Below are positions 8,356 to 17,822 of a DNA stretch of 41,799 nucleotides, one piece after another; within the stretch, counting starts at the first letter, position 1, and the number at the start of each line of letters is the position of its first letter. The position numbers and the translations under genes were made by a program. The stretch comes from an uncultured Eubacteriales bacterium (GTDB lineage: Bacteria > Bacillota > Clostridia > Christensenellales > Aristaeellaceae): assembly GCA_902764915.1 (NCBI GenBank), contig CACWXY010000031.1, positions 1 through 41,799 of the forward strand. The letters are read 5' to 3'. The notes below the pieces were generated by a model. It was not told the origin of the DNA. It saw only the letters and a list, made by a program, of their open reading frames with translations, and ran no database searches.

Positions 8356-10632
8356 ATGCAGGAAGATACCATGATGCCAACAGGCCCGCGCAGACGGCGC
8401 AGGCAGGCAGCAGAGCCAAGCGATGTATCTCCCACACAGGAAAAAAAGGAAGAAGTGCTTCATGTGCCGACATCGGTACCTGCGGTTTCTGCGGTACGTG
8501 ATGCACTTCAGACCGCTGCGGCAGAGCATGTGAAAACGGATAAGCCTGGGAAAAAGGAAGTCGAAAAGACGAGTATTCCAGAGAACAGGGACAGGAACCG
8601 AAGCAGCGAGAAAGCAGAGAGCACAGAATCCCGGCACAATGCAGCCGGTACCAGAGGATATGTTCCCGATAAACTGACGCCTGAGCAGCTCGCATCCGCC
8701 GCTGTGCGCCGGGAAAAAACACAGACAGGGAGTATGACGCATACGGGATCAGCCGGACACGTTCATCAATCCGACGGAATGGTACGCACAGGGTCTACGG
8801 GACGCGTAAATCAGGAGACAGGGGGCGTGGGACAGTCGGGAGGAATGCCCCGAATGGGTTACAGCGGATCCCAGCGCATACAGAATGGTCCATCCCAGCC
8901 ATCCGAAGCTTATCGAACCGGGTATCCTTCCGGCAGCATGCCTGTAATGCCGCATCAGGGCGGGACAACTGCGTGGACGGGGAATACGCCGCGCAGTCAG
9001 TCGGTAGTGCGAACCAACGGAAGCGGCGGATATCCACCGCGCAGCCAGACCGCGCCAAATCCTATGGCACAGTCCCAGGGCTTGATGCAGACAAGAAGTG
9101 TAACCCATTCCGGCAGCCAGCAGGTTCCGCCTGCCCCTGCGAAGGGAAATATGCCGGTGCAGGGAAAGCCATCCGGAGAAAAGGCAGGAAAAGGGCAGCG
9201 GCTCATTCGCCTGATAGTGGTGGGTGTCGTTCTAGCTGCCATCATATTCGGTGCTGTCCGTGTGATCGGCAATATACAGACAGAGCGTGCGGTTCGCGAA
9301 CGAGTGGAGGCATATAATGCCTACTTTGTTCCCGGCGTGTTTGTCGACGGGATTTCATTGGGCGGCATGACGTATGACGAAGCTCTTTCAATCGTGCGGA
9401 GCAATGCACAGTCACGTTCAGACGCCTGGGGTGTAGCGCTGACGTATCAGGGAAGCTTGGTGCAGCGTATCAACGCTTCCGACCTGAACATTACCGTGGA
9501 CGTGCAGGAAACCATGAATGAGGCATGGCAGCAGGGGCATCAGGGGACAATTGAAGAGCGCAGTGCCGCGATGGATGCACTGGAGATTACGCCTTATGAA
9601 GCCTTTACGGCGAACCCGGGCGGTGATCAGAGCAAGATCAATGATATCCTGCAGAACCTGGCCAATCTTGTATATCGTGCACCGGAAGATGCGGCAATTG
9701 AAACGTTTAATCCAGACTTGACCTATCCCTTTGTGTTTCATGAGGAAGTGGCCGGAAGAAGACTGGATACAGACTCGCTGCGCAAAGCGATTTTCCAGAG
9801 TCTGTCTTCTATGGAAAGCGACAGCATTGAGCTGACCATTGAATCAATAGCCCCCAAGGTAACAGTCGACTGGATTAAGGAGAATCTTGTCGCTGAACGC
9901 GGCTTTGGTTCTACGCCCATAACTTCGCACTCAACGGACAACCGCAATGAGAATATTCGTGTTGCGTTTTCCAAGATATCCGGTACGGTTCTGCAGCCGG
10001 GAGAGTCTTTCTCATTTAACGATATCGTGGGTCAGCGCACGGAAAAGAATGGCTTTCTGCCGGCAATTGAGTATGCGTACGGCGAAGTCTCTGATGGAAT
10101 TGGCGGTGGTGTGTGTCAGGCAAGTACAACAGTATATCTGGCTGCCGTGCGTGCCGGAATGCAGATCGTCAAACGTGAACCGCATTCGGATGCGGTCAAC
10201 TATATCTCTTACGGGAAGGACGCAACCGTATACTGGTATTCGAATCATAAGATTGATATGGTTTTCAAGAATCCCACGGATCAGCCTGTATACATAACAG
10301 CGGCAGTGCAGTCGGACCGCAATCAGAGAACCAAGCTGGTGTGCAATGTGCGAATTTACGGTGCTGGCATGGATGGCATTACCTATGACATCGTGACGGA
10401 GGAGACCGTGATCGAAGCGCCGATGGAACCGGAGTATGTGAAAGACAAAAACGGGGATTATGTCACCTATACGGATGAAGAGAAAGTGGTACGCCAGGCT
10501 TCCAATGGCTGTCAGGTGACTTCCTGGCGCGTTGCATATAAGGATGGCGAGGAGATTGAACGGAAGTACATGTATACAGATACCTACAAGCCAAAACCGG
10601 AGCGCATTTATGTGGGTGTAACGCCACGGTAA
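8356..10632 (+). CDS. VanW-family membrane protein with long disordered N-terminus
   Basis: A 758-residue protein. Residues 1-280 are low-complexity, rich in Gly, Ser, Gln and Pro, and start with an Arg cluster (PRRRRRQ). One membrane segment lies at about 283-305. A PG_binding_4-like region follows (VFVDGISLGGMTYDEAL onward). The VanW domain is at about 521-650, with FSFNDIVGQRTEKNGFLPA and GGGVCQASTTVYLAAVRAGM. A G5-like tail ends the protein. VanW proteins are thought to act at the cell wall; their biochemical activity is not settled. The start is the ATG at 8356, with AAGGAGGTGG immediately before it; an in-frame ATG at 8329 lies 5' of that ribosome site and is unlikely. It is the last gene of the cluster. 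Confidence 0.88.
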   Translation: MQEDTMMPTGPRRRRRQAAEPSDVSPTQEKKEEVLHVPTSVPAVSAVRDALQTAAAEHVKTDKPGKKEVEKTSIPENRDRNRSSEKAESTESRHNAAGTRGYVPDKLTPEQLASAAVRREKTQTGSMTHTGSAGHVHQSDGMVRTGSTGRVNQETGGVGQSGGMPRMGYSGSQRIQNGPSQPSEAYRTGYPSGSMPVMPHQGGTTAWTGNTPRSQSVVRTNGSGGYPPRSQTAPNPMAQSQGLMQTRSVTHSGSQQVPPAPAKGNMPVQGKPSGEKAGKGQRLIRLIVVGVVLAAIIFGAVRVIGNIQTERAVRERVEAYNAYFVPGVFVDGISLGGMTYDEALSIVRSNAQSRSDAWGVALTYQGSLVQRINASDLNITVDVQETMNEAWQQGHQGTIEERSAAMDALEITPYEAFTANPGGDQSKINDILQNLANLVYRAPEDAAIETFNPDLTYPFVFHEEVAGRRLDTDSLRKAIFQSLSSMESDSIELTIESIAPKVTVDWIKENLVAERGFGSTPITSHSTDNRNENIRVAFSKISGTVLQPGESFSFNDIVGQRTEKNGFLPAIEYAYGEVSDGIGGGVCQASTTVYLAAVRAGMQIVKREPHSDAVNYISYGKDATVYWYSNHKIDMVFKNPTDQPVYITAAVQSDRNQRTKLVCNVRIYGAGMDGITYDIVTEETVIEAPMEPEYVKDKNGDYVTYTDEEKVVRQASNGCQVTSWRVAYKDGEEIERKYMYTDTYKPKPERIYVGVTPR

Positions 10633-10657
10633 GTGCCTTTCCTCTTCCATGAAAATG

Positions 10658-10704
10658 AAGAACCACTGGCAGAATCGTACGGATTCTGTCAGCGGTTCTT
10701 TTCT
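10658..10704. terminator. Terminator between the VanW gene and pxpA, probably bidirectional
   Basis: A 20-bp imperfect stem (AAGAACC-CTG-CAGAATC arms, one mismatch and one G-U pair) with a GTAC loop ends in TTCTTTTC on the plus strand. It sits 25 bp after the VanW stop. On the minus strand it lies about 60 bp beyond the pxpA stop and is followed by TTCATTTTC, so it may serve both converging operons. Confidence 0.75.
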
Positions 10705-10763
10705 GACTGTTTGGGGAGCGTACCTTGCGGAAGAAGCGGCAGAAGAAAACAGGCTGTCAAGTC

Positions 10764-11534
10764 TCAGGGGCAGACCCATTTCAGGGGAACAACCTGGATC
10801 TGGTTTTCCGCGAAAGCGCTTCGAATGCTTTTCACAAAAGCCAGGGCGGATGCATTATCTCCGTGTACACAGATGGAGTCAGCCTGAATAGGAATGGTTT
10901 TTTTGTCCACGCTTTCCACGACACCTTCCTGTACCATGCGGATGGTTCGCGCAATTGCTTCCTGCGGATCGTGTAATACGGCTCCCGGCTGTGTTCGGGG
11001 AACAAGGGTACCGTCACTCTGATAGGCGCGGTCGGCAAAGACCTCACTGGCTGTGTGCAAACCGACTTCCTGGGCAGCTCTGAGCATCTGTGAACCGGCC
11101 AGTCCCAGCAATATGGCATCCGGTGCAGCTTTTGCAAGACCTTCACAGATGGCAAGGGCCAGTGGATAGGACACAGCAGCCTGATTATACAGAGCGCCGT
11201 GCAGCTTTATGTGCTGGAGCGCTGTATCATGGATGCGGAGAAAGGCCTGCAGCGCACCTACCTGATAGACAACCGCGTTTCTCGCTTCCTGTGGCGTCAT
11301 CTGCAGAAGACGTCTTCCGAATCCCTGAAGATCCGGATAGCCGGGATGCGCGCCGATGGCTGTGCCCGCCTGTATGGCAAGGGATACCGTTTTATCCATG
11401 ATGTCCGGGTCTCCGGCATGGAAACCGCAGGCAATGTTGACAGAGGAGACAAGGGGGATAATGGAAGCATCATTTCCTATGGTATAGGAGCCAAAGCTTT
11501 CCCCCAGATCAGAATTGAGGTCCACCTGATACAT
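10764..11534 (-). CDS. pxpA: 5-oxoprolinase subunit A (LamB/YcsF family)
   Basis: One of three subunits of the prokaryotic ATP-dependent 5-oxoprolinase, which opens 5-oxoproline (pyroglutamate) to glutamate. The 256 residues show the YcsF fold signatures: VDLNSDLGESFG at the start, NIACGFHAGDP, IGAHPGYPD, KLHGALYNQ, EVFADRAYQSDGTLVPR and ICVHGDN. Length matches the family (about 250). It is the last gene of the nine-gene minus-strand operon, four bases after pxpC. AAAGGAAAC precedes the ATG. The usual order in many genomes is pxpA-pxpB-pxpC; here it is B-C-A. Confidence 0.95.
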   Translation of the reverse strand: MYQVDLNSDLGESFGSYTIGNDASIIPLVSSVNIACGFHAGDPDIMDKTVSLAIQAGTAIGAHPGYPDLQGFGRRLLQMTPQEARNAVVYQVGALQAFLRIHDTALQHIKLHGALYNQAAVSYPLALAICEGLAKAAPDAILLGLAGSQMLRAAQEVGLHTASEVFADRAYQSDGTLVPRTQPGAVLHDPQEAIARTIRMVQEGVVESVDKKTIPIQADSICVHGDNASALAFVKSIRSAFAENQIQVVPLKWVCP

Positions 11535-11538
11535 ACGG

Positions 11539-12504
11539 TCAGTTTCCTTTCATATAAGACTCGATGCAGTCGAAGTGCTGCATCCATGTGCGGTAGCGAA
11601 GGAGTGCGTCCGCATAATCAATCCAGGTAAAGTGAAGCACATCGCCGGGAACGGACTGTGCAAGATACGGCATATCCTGGGGAATGACGGTTCCGATTTT
11701 GGCATAACCGCCGGTTGTCTGATGGTCTGAGAGCATAACCATTGGCTGACCGTCAGAGGCAACCTGAATACTGCCAAGGGCAATGGCGTCAGACAGTATG
11801 TCTGAACCGTGAAAGGTTTCAATGGCATCTCCGTCCAGGCGCAGGGCCATACGATTGCTGGATGAAAGAACAGTATACCCGGAAGACACAAAGGTGTGCA
11901 TGCCTTTTTCGGTAAACGTCTGCTCCTGTGGACCGGAAATCACATGTATGGCATGCGGACGGGTCTGCTGCAGAGCGTGCAGCTGCGTGATTTTCAGATG
12001 CATGGCACGCTGTATCTGTATGTCGGGAAAAGGCGGGATCCCGCCCTCAGCGGGGAGAATATCATCTTTCTGCAGTGAACGACCATGGAAACCGCCGAGA
12101 TGACAGCGCAGGTCTGTGGAGAGACTGCCAAAGACAGGAGACAGCGCGAAGCTTCCATAGACCGCAAGATAGGCGCGAAGGCCCTTGACAAGCGCACCGA
12201 TGGAGAGAATATCCCCGGCATGTACGATCAGCGGAGCGTAACAAGGGGCTGGTTTTCCGTTGAGGCACACAGGTGCGCTTCCTGCAACGACAACCAGGTG
12301 ATCCGATTGAAAACGGAGGGTAGGTCCCAGCAGCGTGCATTCAAGAACAGCTGCATTCCGGGGATTCCCTGCCAGGAGATTGGCAGTATAGAACCGTTCT
12401 GTGTCACACGCACCGCATTCGGGATAGCCGAGAGAGGCGAATCCAATGCGGCCTTCATCCTGTACAGTGGTCAGGAATCCGCTTTCCAGAATCTGAAGAC
12501 TCAT
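11539..12504 (-). CDS. pxpC: 5-oxoprolinase subunit C (biotin-dependent carboxyltransferase/KipA family)
   Basis: Partner of PxpB in 5-oxoproline cleavage. The 321-residue protein carries the CT_A_B domain: TTVQDEGRIGFASLGYPECGACD near the N-terminus (given here only as motif TVQDEGR...G), NAAVLECTLLGP, and MLSDHQTTGGYAKIGTVI near the C-terminus. The start is the ATG at 12504, overlapping the pxpB stop by ATGA, which implies coupled translation. A longer open frame runs to 12897 but it only shadows pxpB in another frame. The family is often annotated as a urea-amidolyase-related or KipI-antagonist protein; the pxpA and pcp neighbours make the oxoprolinase role more likely. Confidence 0.94.
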   Translation of the reverse strand: MSLQILESGFLTTVQDEGRIGFASLGYPECGACDTERFYTANLLAGNPRNAAVLECTLLGPTLRFQSDHLVVVAGSAPVCLNGKPAPCYAPLIVHAGDILSIGALVKGLRAYLAVYGSFALSPVFGSLSTDLRCHLGGFHGRSLQKDDILPAEGGIPPFPDIQIQRAMHLKITQLHALQQTRPHAIHVISGPQEQTFTEKGMHTFVSSGYTVLSSSNRMALRLDGDAIETFHGSDILSDAIALGSIQVASDGQPMVMLSDHQTTGGYAKIGTVIPQDMPYLAQSVPGDVLHFTWIDYADALLRYRTWMQHFDCIESYMKGN

Positions 12505-13172
12505 GCGTCTGCCTCCAGTGCTGCATATTCTGTCTCTGTTATCGGCACAAACCGGATCCAGTCTCCGCTCTGATAGGGGAGCGGTCTTCCGGGCACAAAC
12601 AATGTACGCGGTGTGCGTCCGATCAACTGCCATCCACCGGGGGATGCCATAGGATAGACTCCGGTCTGACTTCCTCCTATCCCTACACTGCCTGCGGGAA
12701 TCTGACTTCGGGGAGAGGCGAGACGCGGTGTATGCAGACGGGGGTCCAGACCGCCAAGATAAGGAAAGCCGGGCAGAAAGCCCAGCATATGGATCCGGTA
12801 TGGGTGACCGGAATGAATACGAATGACCTCCTCCTGAGACAGCCCGCTGTGGGAGGCCACAAAGGAAAGATCCGGACCGTAGTCTCCTCCGTAGCATACG
12901 GGGATCTCAACGGTCTTTCCGTTATGCGTCATATCCGTTGCATCGGTTCCGGACACTGCTTCTATAGCTGCGGAAACAGCACTGAAGTCGGTTTCCATCG
13001 GTGTATAGCGCACATACAGTGAGGCGAAGGCAGGGACCAGCTCGATCATGCCGGGGATATGAGCTTTGACAATGGCATCCGCAAGAACTGCGATCCTGTC
13101 AGCATTGTCGTCAGAAATCACGGAAGGGAAAGAAATCAGAGCACCGGTGAGACCGACGGGCTTTATCTGCAT
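12501..13172 (-). CDS. pxpB: 5-oxoprolinase subunit B (allophanate hydrolase subunit 1/KipI family)
   Basis: The CT_C_D-domain subunit of 5-oxoprolinase. In 223 residues it shows IPVCYGGDYGPDL, HMLGFLPGFPYLGGLD and GSVGIGGSQTGVYPMASPGG, all typical of the KipI/PxpB family. The start at 13172 is chosen because AAGAGGAAAAGAGG precedes it and homology begins there; the longer frame to 13286 runs into pcp. It lies 23 bp after pcp and overlaps pxpC. KipI in Bacillus was first described as a sporulation-kinase inhibitor; the present context (pcp, pxpA, pxpC, peptide importer) favours the metabolic role. Confidence 0.94.
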   Translation of the reverse strand: MQIKPVGLTGALISFPSVISDDNADRIAVLADAIVKAHIPGMIELVPAFASLYVRYTPMETDFSAVSAAIEAVSGTDATDMTHNGKTVEIPVCYGGDYGPDLSFVASHSGLSQEEVIRIHSGHPYRIHMLGFLPGFPYLGGLDPRLHTPRLASPRSQIPAGSVGIGGSQTGVYPMASPGGWQLIGRTPRTLFVPGRPLPYQSGDWIRFVPITETEYAALEADA

Positions 13173-13195
13173 GGCAAAAGCCTCTTTTCCTCTTG

Positions 13196-13843
13196 TCAGT
13201 GGGTATATCCATGGACATCTGTATTTGATCCGGTATCTGTCTGTACAATGGCCGTAATGCATGCTTTGAGGCCTTCGATGATGCATGGAAGCGGGAGCGA
13301 AGCAGTGGAAGGCGCTCGGCCTACAGTCTGCTCACATAGGAATGGCACATGTACAAAACCGCCGCGTACAGGAAGCTGAAGCTGGGCGATCAGGTCCAGC
13401 AGATGATACATGGTGGAATTGCACACATAGGTACCGGCACTGTAGGAAAGTGCCCCGGGAATACCGGACTGCTGCATGGCGCTGACCATGCCTTTGATTG
13501 GAAGCGCGGAGAAGTAAGCGGTGGGACCATCTTCACGTACGGGCAGATCGGAAGCAAGAAGGCCTGCCTGATCCGGCAGGGAGGCATCCATGCAGTTGAT
13601 TGCCACCTTTTCTGGCGTAATCATGGCTCGCCCGCCTGCCTGTCCGACGCACATGACCGCGTCAGGCATATCGTTACGCAGACGCTCTTCGAGAAGTGTG
13701 CGGACACGGCGGTATTCGACCGGTAAAAGCACTTTCTGCACCGTGGCACCGTCAATCTCATCCGGGAGTCGGGATACCGCTTCCCAGCTGGGATTGACGG
13801 TATCATTGCCAAAGGGGGTAAACCCGGTTACGAGGATTTTCAT
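13196..13843 (-). CDS. pcp: Pyroglutamyl-peptidase I (pyrrolidone-carboxylate peptidase)
   Basis: Cysteine peptidase (family C15) that removes N-terminal pyroglutamate from peptides in the cytosol. All three catalytic residues are visible in the expected order: Glu78 in GRAMITPEKVAIN, Cys141 in AGTYVCNSTMYHLL and His165 in GGFVHVPF. The N-terminus ILVTGFTPFGNDTVNPSWE is a family signature and 215 residues is the normal length. AAAGGAATCTGCT precedes the ATG. It lies between the ATPase gene oppF (14 bp upstream) and pxpB, so the peptidase and the enzyme set that uses its product are encoded together with an importer. Confidence 0.97.
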   Translation of the reverse strand: MKILVTGFTPFGNDTVNPSWEAVSRLPDEIDGATVQKVLLPVEYRRVRTLLEERLRNDMPDAVMCVGQAGGRAMITPEKVAINCMDASLPDQAGLLASDLPVREDGPTAYFSALPIKGMVSAMQQSGIPGALSYSAGTYVCNSTMYHLLDLIAQLQLPVRGGFVHVPFLCEQTVGRAPSTASLPLPCIIEGLKACITAIVQTDTGSNTDVHGYTH

Positions 13844-13857
13844 AGCAGATTCCTTTC

Positions 13858-14817
13858 TCAGATGATATGGCAGGCAACTTCATGTCCGGTTCCCATATCC
13901 CGCAGTTCCGGTGCGCTCTCATGACATGCTGCTGTGGCATAGGGACAGCGCTGGCAGAACTTGCACCCCGGAGGAGTATTGATCGGACTGGGCACTTCAC
14001 CGGAAAGCTTAATGCGTGTACTTGCCCAGTTGGCATCCGGGTCCGGTGTGGGAATGGCGGAGAAGAGGGCTTTGGTATAGGGATGCAGTGGATGCGCATA
14101 GATTTCTTCACTGGGAGCCATTTCTACCATGCTTCCCAGATACATGACGCCTACATGCTGACTGATATGGCGCACCATGGACAGATCGTGGGAAATGAAG
14201 AGATAGCCATGCTTGCGCTCCTGCTGCACTTTCAGAAGCAGATTTATGACCTGTGCCTGTATGGAGACATCCAGCGCTGCTATAGGCTCATCACATACGA
14301 TAAACTCGGGCTCCACAGCAAGCGCACGTGCGATTCCGATGCGCTGGCGCTGGCCGCCGGAGAGTTCGTGCGGAAAACGGCTTGCATAGTCTTCCGTCAG
14401 TCCGACCTGTGCGAGAAGCTGGTTAATCTTGTCATTGGCTTCCTGCCGCGAATAGGAAAAGTGCACATCCATGCCTTCACGGATAATGCTGGAAATCGTC
14501 ATGCGCGGGTCCAGGCAGGCATATGGATCCTGAAAGATCATCTGTGCTTTCTTATGGAACTGCATTTTTTCCGCACGCGTGAAGCGGGATATATCTTTTC
14601 CATCATAGCACACACGACCCCAGGTGGGTCGGTGGATTCCCAGGATCGCACGTCCAGTGGTGGATTTTCCACACCCGGATTCGCCGACCAGACCGAAGGT
14701 TTCGCCGCGGGCAATGGAGAAGGTGACATCGTCGACGGCCTTGAGAATCCGCCCATGACTGACCGGAAAGTACTGCTTGAGATGCTCGACGGAGACGAGG
14801 GTATCGCGCTCAGGCAT
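13858..14817 (-). CDS. oppF: Oligopeptide ABC transporter ATP-binding protein OppF
   Basis: Cytosolic ATPase of a peptide importer. The 319 residues have Walker A GESGCGKS (45-52), Q-loop [13 protein letters not shown], signature [15 protein letters not shown], Walker [13 protein letters not shown] and switch His in [11 protein letters not shown]. The oligo_HPY extension at the C-terminus holds a Cys cluster ([15 protein letters not shown] and a final Cys), a feature of the Opp/Dpp ATPases that can bind an iron-sulfur cluster in some homologues. It pairs with OppD; the two reading frames overlap by eight bases. GGAGGTGGC precedes the ATG. Confidence 0.95.
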   Translation of the reverse strand: MPERDTLVSVEHLKQYFPVSHGRILKAVDDVTFSIARGETFGLVGESGCGKSTTGRAILGIHRPTWGRVCYDGKDISRFTRAEKMQFHKKAQMIFQDPYACLDPRMTISSIIREGMDVHFSYSRQEANDKINQLLAQVGLTEDYASRFPHELSGGQRQRIGIARALAVEPEFIVCDEPIAALDVSIQAQVINLLLKVQQERKHGYLFISHDLSMVRHISQHVGVMYLGSMVEMAPSEEIYAHPLHPYTKALFSAIPTPDPDANWASTRIKLSGEVPSPINTPPGCKFCQRCPYATAACHESAPELRDMGTGHEVACHII

Positions 14818-15832
14818 TCATGCCACCTCCTAACTCAGCGGGGCGGGCCACTTTCGGGGCTTTGGGGTGCTGCAGCCAGCAGCAGATGCGGTGTGTTTGC
14901 GAGAGATCCGTTTCGGGGGGCAGCTGCTGTCGGCATATGGGCATGCAGTACTCACAGCGCGAGGCAAACGGGCAGCCCGTTATAGGCAGAAGCAGGTCTG
15001 GAGGCGTGCCGTTGAGGGAATAGAGAGTGGTTCCCTTCTGACTGTCCCGGGGAATCGAGCGCAGCAGCGCCCAAGTGTAGGGATGCATGCATTCCTTGAA
15101 GATTTCATGGGTGGTTCCCCGTTCCACGATCTGACCGGCATACATGACCTGAATCCTGTCTGAGAAGTCCGCTACGATCCCCAGGTCATGGGTTACAAGA
15201 ATAATGGCAGTCCCAAGGCGCTGCTTCAGATCGCGCAGAAGATCCAGCACCTGAGCCTGAATGGTTACGTCCAGGGCAGTGGTTGGCTCGTCAGCAATTA
15301 TGAGCTTGGGATTGCAGGCAAGCGCAGTGGCAATGACCACTCTCTGGCGCATACCGCCGGAAAGCTGATGCGGATAGGACTTAACCCGCTCCTCGGGATG
15401 GGGAATATCCACCATGCGCAGAAGCTCGATTGCCTGACGCTGTGCTTCTTTCATGGAGAGCCCCTGATGAATGACGAGACACTCGCCCACTTGCCTTCCA
15501 ATGGTCATGGTTGGATCCAGCGAGGTCATGGGATCCTGAAAGATCATGCCGATCTGGGCTCCGCGGAAAGCGTGCAGCTCTTTTTTGGTAAGCTTCATGA
15601 CGTCTGTGCCATCAAATGTGATTTCGCTGCCGGGAAGAATTTCGCCGGAGGTGCGGTCAAACAGCCGCATCAAGGCTTTGGCAGTCACGGACTTGCCGCA
15701 TCCGGACTCGCCGACCAGTGCCAGGGTTTCTCCTTTTTCCACACCGAAGGTAATTCCGCGGACGGCCTTGATATCGCCTGCATACGTGTGAAAGGATACA
15801 TGCAGGCCTTTGACTTCAAGCAAGCGTTCCAT
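14810..15832 (-). CDS. oppD: Oligopeptide ABC transporter ATP-binding protein OppD
   Basis: Second ATPase of the importer, 340 residues. It has Walker A GESGCGKS (41-48), Q-loop [13 protein letters not shown], signature [15 protein letters not shown], Walker [13 protein letters not shown] and [11 protein letters not shown]. The C-terminal extension holds several cysteines ([14 protein letters not shown]...CC), the same type of cluster as in OppF. GGAGGAAGGCAG precedes the ATG. It is 12 bp from oppC upstream and overlaps oppF downstream. Opp ATPases occur as heterodimers, consistent with two distinct genes here. Confidence 0.95.
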   Translation of the reverse strand: MERLLEVKGLHVSFHTYAGDIKAVRGITFGVEKGETLALVGESGCGKSVTAKALMRLFDRTSGEILPGSEITFDGTDVMKLTKKELHAFRGAQIGMIFQDPMTSLDPTMTIGRQVGECLVIHQGLSMKEAQRQAIELLRMVDIPHPEERVKSYPHQLSGGMRQRVVIATALACNPKLIIADEPTTALDVTIQAQVLDLLRDLKQRLGTAIILVTHDLGIVADFSDRIQVMYAGQIVERGTTHEIFKECMHPYTWALLRSIPRDSQKGTTLYSLNGTPPDLLLPITGCPFASRCEYCMPICRQQLPPETDLSQTHRICCWLQHPKAPKVARPAELGGGMNA

Positions 15833-15844
15833 CTGCCTTCCTCC

Positions 15845-16774
15845 TTATCGCCGGAGCTTGGGGTCCAGTGCGTCGCGCAGTCCGTCGCCGAACAGGGTAA
15901 ATGACAGCATGGTCAGAGCAATCATCAGAGCGGGAAAGAAGAGCTGATAGGGATGGAAGAACATGTTCTCTTTCCCGGCAGAGGCCAGTGATCCCCAGCT
16001 GGTGTCCGGCGAGGAAATGCCCAAGCCGACATAGCTGAGAAAGGCTTCTGAAAAGATATAGTTGGGAATACGGAAGGTGAGATTGACAATAATGACAGAC
16101 ATGGTATTGGGAATCATGTGGCGCAGAATAATCTTCCAGTTGCTGACACCCAGGGTACGAGCAGCTGTGACATAATCCGAGTTGACCAGCTGCAGTACCT
16201 GCCCGCGGACCAGACGGGCGGTCTGGCACCAGCCCACAATACACAGCGCCAGAAGAATGGACTTTACGCCGGAGTCGTTCATCATCAGCGAGAGCATGAT
16301 GACAACAATCAGATAGGGAATGGAGGATATGATTTCGACAAAACGCATCATAATGGCATCAACTTTTCCGCCAATGAAGGCGGAAACCGATCCATATATG
16401 GAACCGAACAGTGTGGTAATCAGGGCACCGACGACACCGATCAGCATGGATACACGGCCGCCAATGGAAACGCGTGCAAACAGATCGCGTCCCAGCTTGT
16501 CCGTTCCAAACCAGTGCTTCAGGGAAGGTGCCTGATTCATTTCCTTCGACATTTTGGTGGGATCATATCCGCAAATCATGGTTCCAAAGAGTGTATAGAG
16601 GGCAATCAGTATCAACAGACACATGGCAGCAATGGCAATTTTATTATTGCGCAGCCGACGCCAGGCGTCTTTCAGAAAGGTTGTGTGCGGGCGGAGCAGT
16701 TTTTCTCCCTCATCGGCATTACAGCCTTCGATGGTGAAAAGATCATCGGAGAGATTGAGATCAAAGGTATTCAT
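15845..16774 (-). CDS. oppC: Oligopeptide ABC transporter permease OppC
   Basis: Inner-membrane permease of the importer, 309 residues, with an N-terminal cytosolic stretch, a first membrane segment near residues 45-65, five further segments, and the EAA-type coupling loop DYVTAARTLGVSNWKIILRHMIPN. The start is the ATG at 16774 with AAGGAGAAGG upstream; an open frame extends to 16891 but overlaps the oppB coding region and lacks a ribosome site. The N-terminal OppC_N motif (FLKDAWRRLRNNK) is as expected. It follows oppB by 16 bp. Confidence 0.95.
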   Translation of the reverse strand: MNTFDLNLSDDLFTIEGCNADEGEKLLRPHTTFLKDAWRRLRNNKIAIAAMCLLILIALYTLFGTMICGYDPTKMSKEMNQAPSLKHWFGTDKLGRDLFARVSIGGRVSMLIGVVGALITTLFGSIYGSVSAFIGGKVDAIMMRFVEIISSIPYLIVVIMLSLMMNDSGVKSILLALCIVGWCQTARLVRGQVLQLVNSDYVTAARTLGVSNWKIILRHMIPNTMSVIIVNLTFRIPNYIFSEAFLSYVGLGISSPDTSWGSLASAGKENMFFHPYQLFFPALMIALTMLSFTLFGDGLRDALDPKLRR

Positions 16775-16790
16775 GAAAGAGCCTTCTCCT

Positions 16791-17723
16791 TTACTTGTCC
16801 TGGGCCAGACGGATTCTCGGATCAATGATGACATAGAGAATATCCACGACCAGCAGTGAGAGCACGTAGATGGCGGTATAGAACATGGCACAGCCGATGA
16901 TCATGGGAAAATCGCGATCATTGACAGCGGTAATGTAATAGCTGCCAAGACCAGGAATGGAGAAAATACTCTCAATGACAAAGGAACCCGTGAAGACATC
17001 AGCAACATTCGGTCCCAGAATCGTGAGTGAAGGCAGAATGGAATTGCGCAGCACGTGATGCCGCACGACCTGGGAAAAAGAGAGGCCCTTGGCTTCAGCC
17101 ATGGTAATGTAATCCTGATTGATGACATCCAGAACGCTGGAGCGCATATAGCGGGTATAGGTGGCCAGTGGAGCAAAAGACATGCAGAGAATGGGCAGAA
17201 CTTTGTGGGCAGGCGTACCCCAGCCCAGGGTAGGAAAAAGAGGCCACTTGACTGTGAAAAGATATTGAAAAACGGTGCCGAGAATGTAGACGGGAACAGA
17301 GATGCCAAGTATGGCAATCACGCCCAGTACGCGGTCAGGCAGTTTATTCTGTTTCAGCGCGGCAAGTGTGCCGAGAATCACACCAATGACAAATCCGATT
17401 GCAACAGCGACCAGACCAATTTCACTGGAAAATCCGGAATATTTCTGCAGGACATCCATGACATTGCGCCCTGGAAAGCGGATGGATTCACCCAGCGTGC
17501 CCTGTGTAAAAATTCCCTTGAGAAAAACCAGGTACTGGATATACACAGGCTTGTCGAGACCGTATTTTGCATAATAATTGATCTTGGTCTGTTCAGGGAG
17601 TTTCTGTACCATGGCAGTCAGAGGATCTCCAGGAATGAAATGCATGAGGAAAAACGTAATGGTGGTGACAATCAGCAGTACGAAAAACATGTAAAGGATT
17701 CGTTTGAGGATATACTTAAGCAT
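16791..17723 (-). CDS. oppB: Oligopeptide ABC transporter permease OppB
   Basis: Partner permease, 310 residues. It begins with the family's MLKYILKRILYM and FFLMHFIPGDP motif after the first membrane segment. The coupling loop is YITMAEAKGLSFSQVVRHHVLRNSILP, and the end reads DPRIR. Six membrane segments can be counted. AGAGGAGCGAAAGC precedes the ATG. It lies about 100 bp after oppA, separated by an 11-bp hairpin (17760-17792) that probably lowers its expression relative to the binding protein. Confidence 0.95.
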   Translation of the reverse strand: MLKYILKRILYMFFVLLIVTTITFFLMHFIPGDPLTAMVQKLPEQTKINYYAKYGLDKPVYIQYLVFLKGIFTQGTLGESIRFPGRNVMDVLQKYSGFSSEIGLVAVAIGFVIGVILGTLAALKQNKLPDRVLGVIAILGISVPVYILGTVFQYLFTVKWPLFPTLGWGTPAHKVLPILCMSFAPLATYTRYMRSSVLDVINQDYITMAEAKGLSFSQVVRHHVLRNSILPSLTILGPNVADVFTGSFVIESIFSIPGLGSYYITAVNDRDFPMIIGCAMFYTAIYVLSLLVVDILYVIIDPRIRLAQDK

Positions 17724-17759
17724 GCTTTCGCTCCTCTCGCGCGATTTCGAAAACGATAA

Positions 17760-17792
17760 GCAACGTCAGGAGATCGTGTCCCCTGACGTTGC
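17760..17792 (-). promoter_or_regulatory. Intercistronic hairpin between oppA and oppB
   Basis: A perfect 11-bp inverted repeat (GCAACGTCAGG with CCTGACGTTGC) has an 11-nt loop, and on the minus strand is followed by TTATCGTTTTCG. It is not a full terminator. Such structures between binding-protein and permease genes commonly cause partial termination or protect the upstream mRNA, giving excess binding protein. Confidence 0.65.
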
Positions 17793-17822
17793 CTGAAAGT
17801 CTATGCGTTCGATGAAAGAGAA

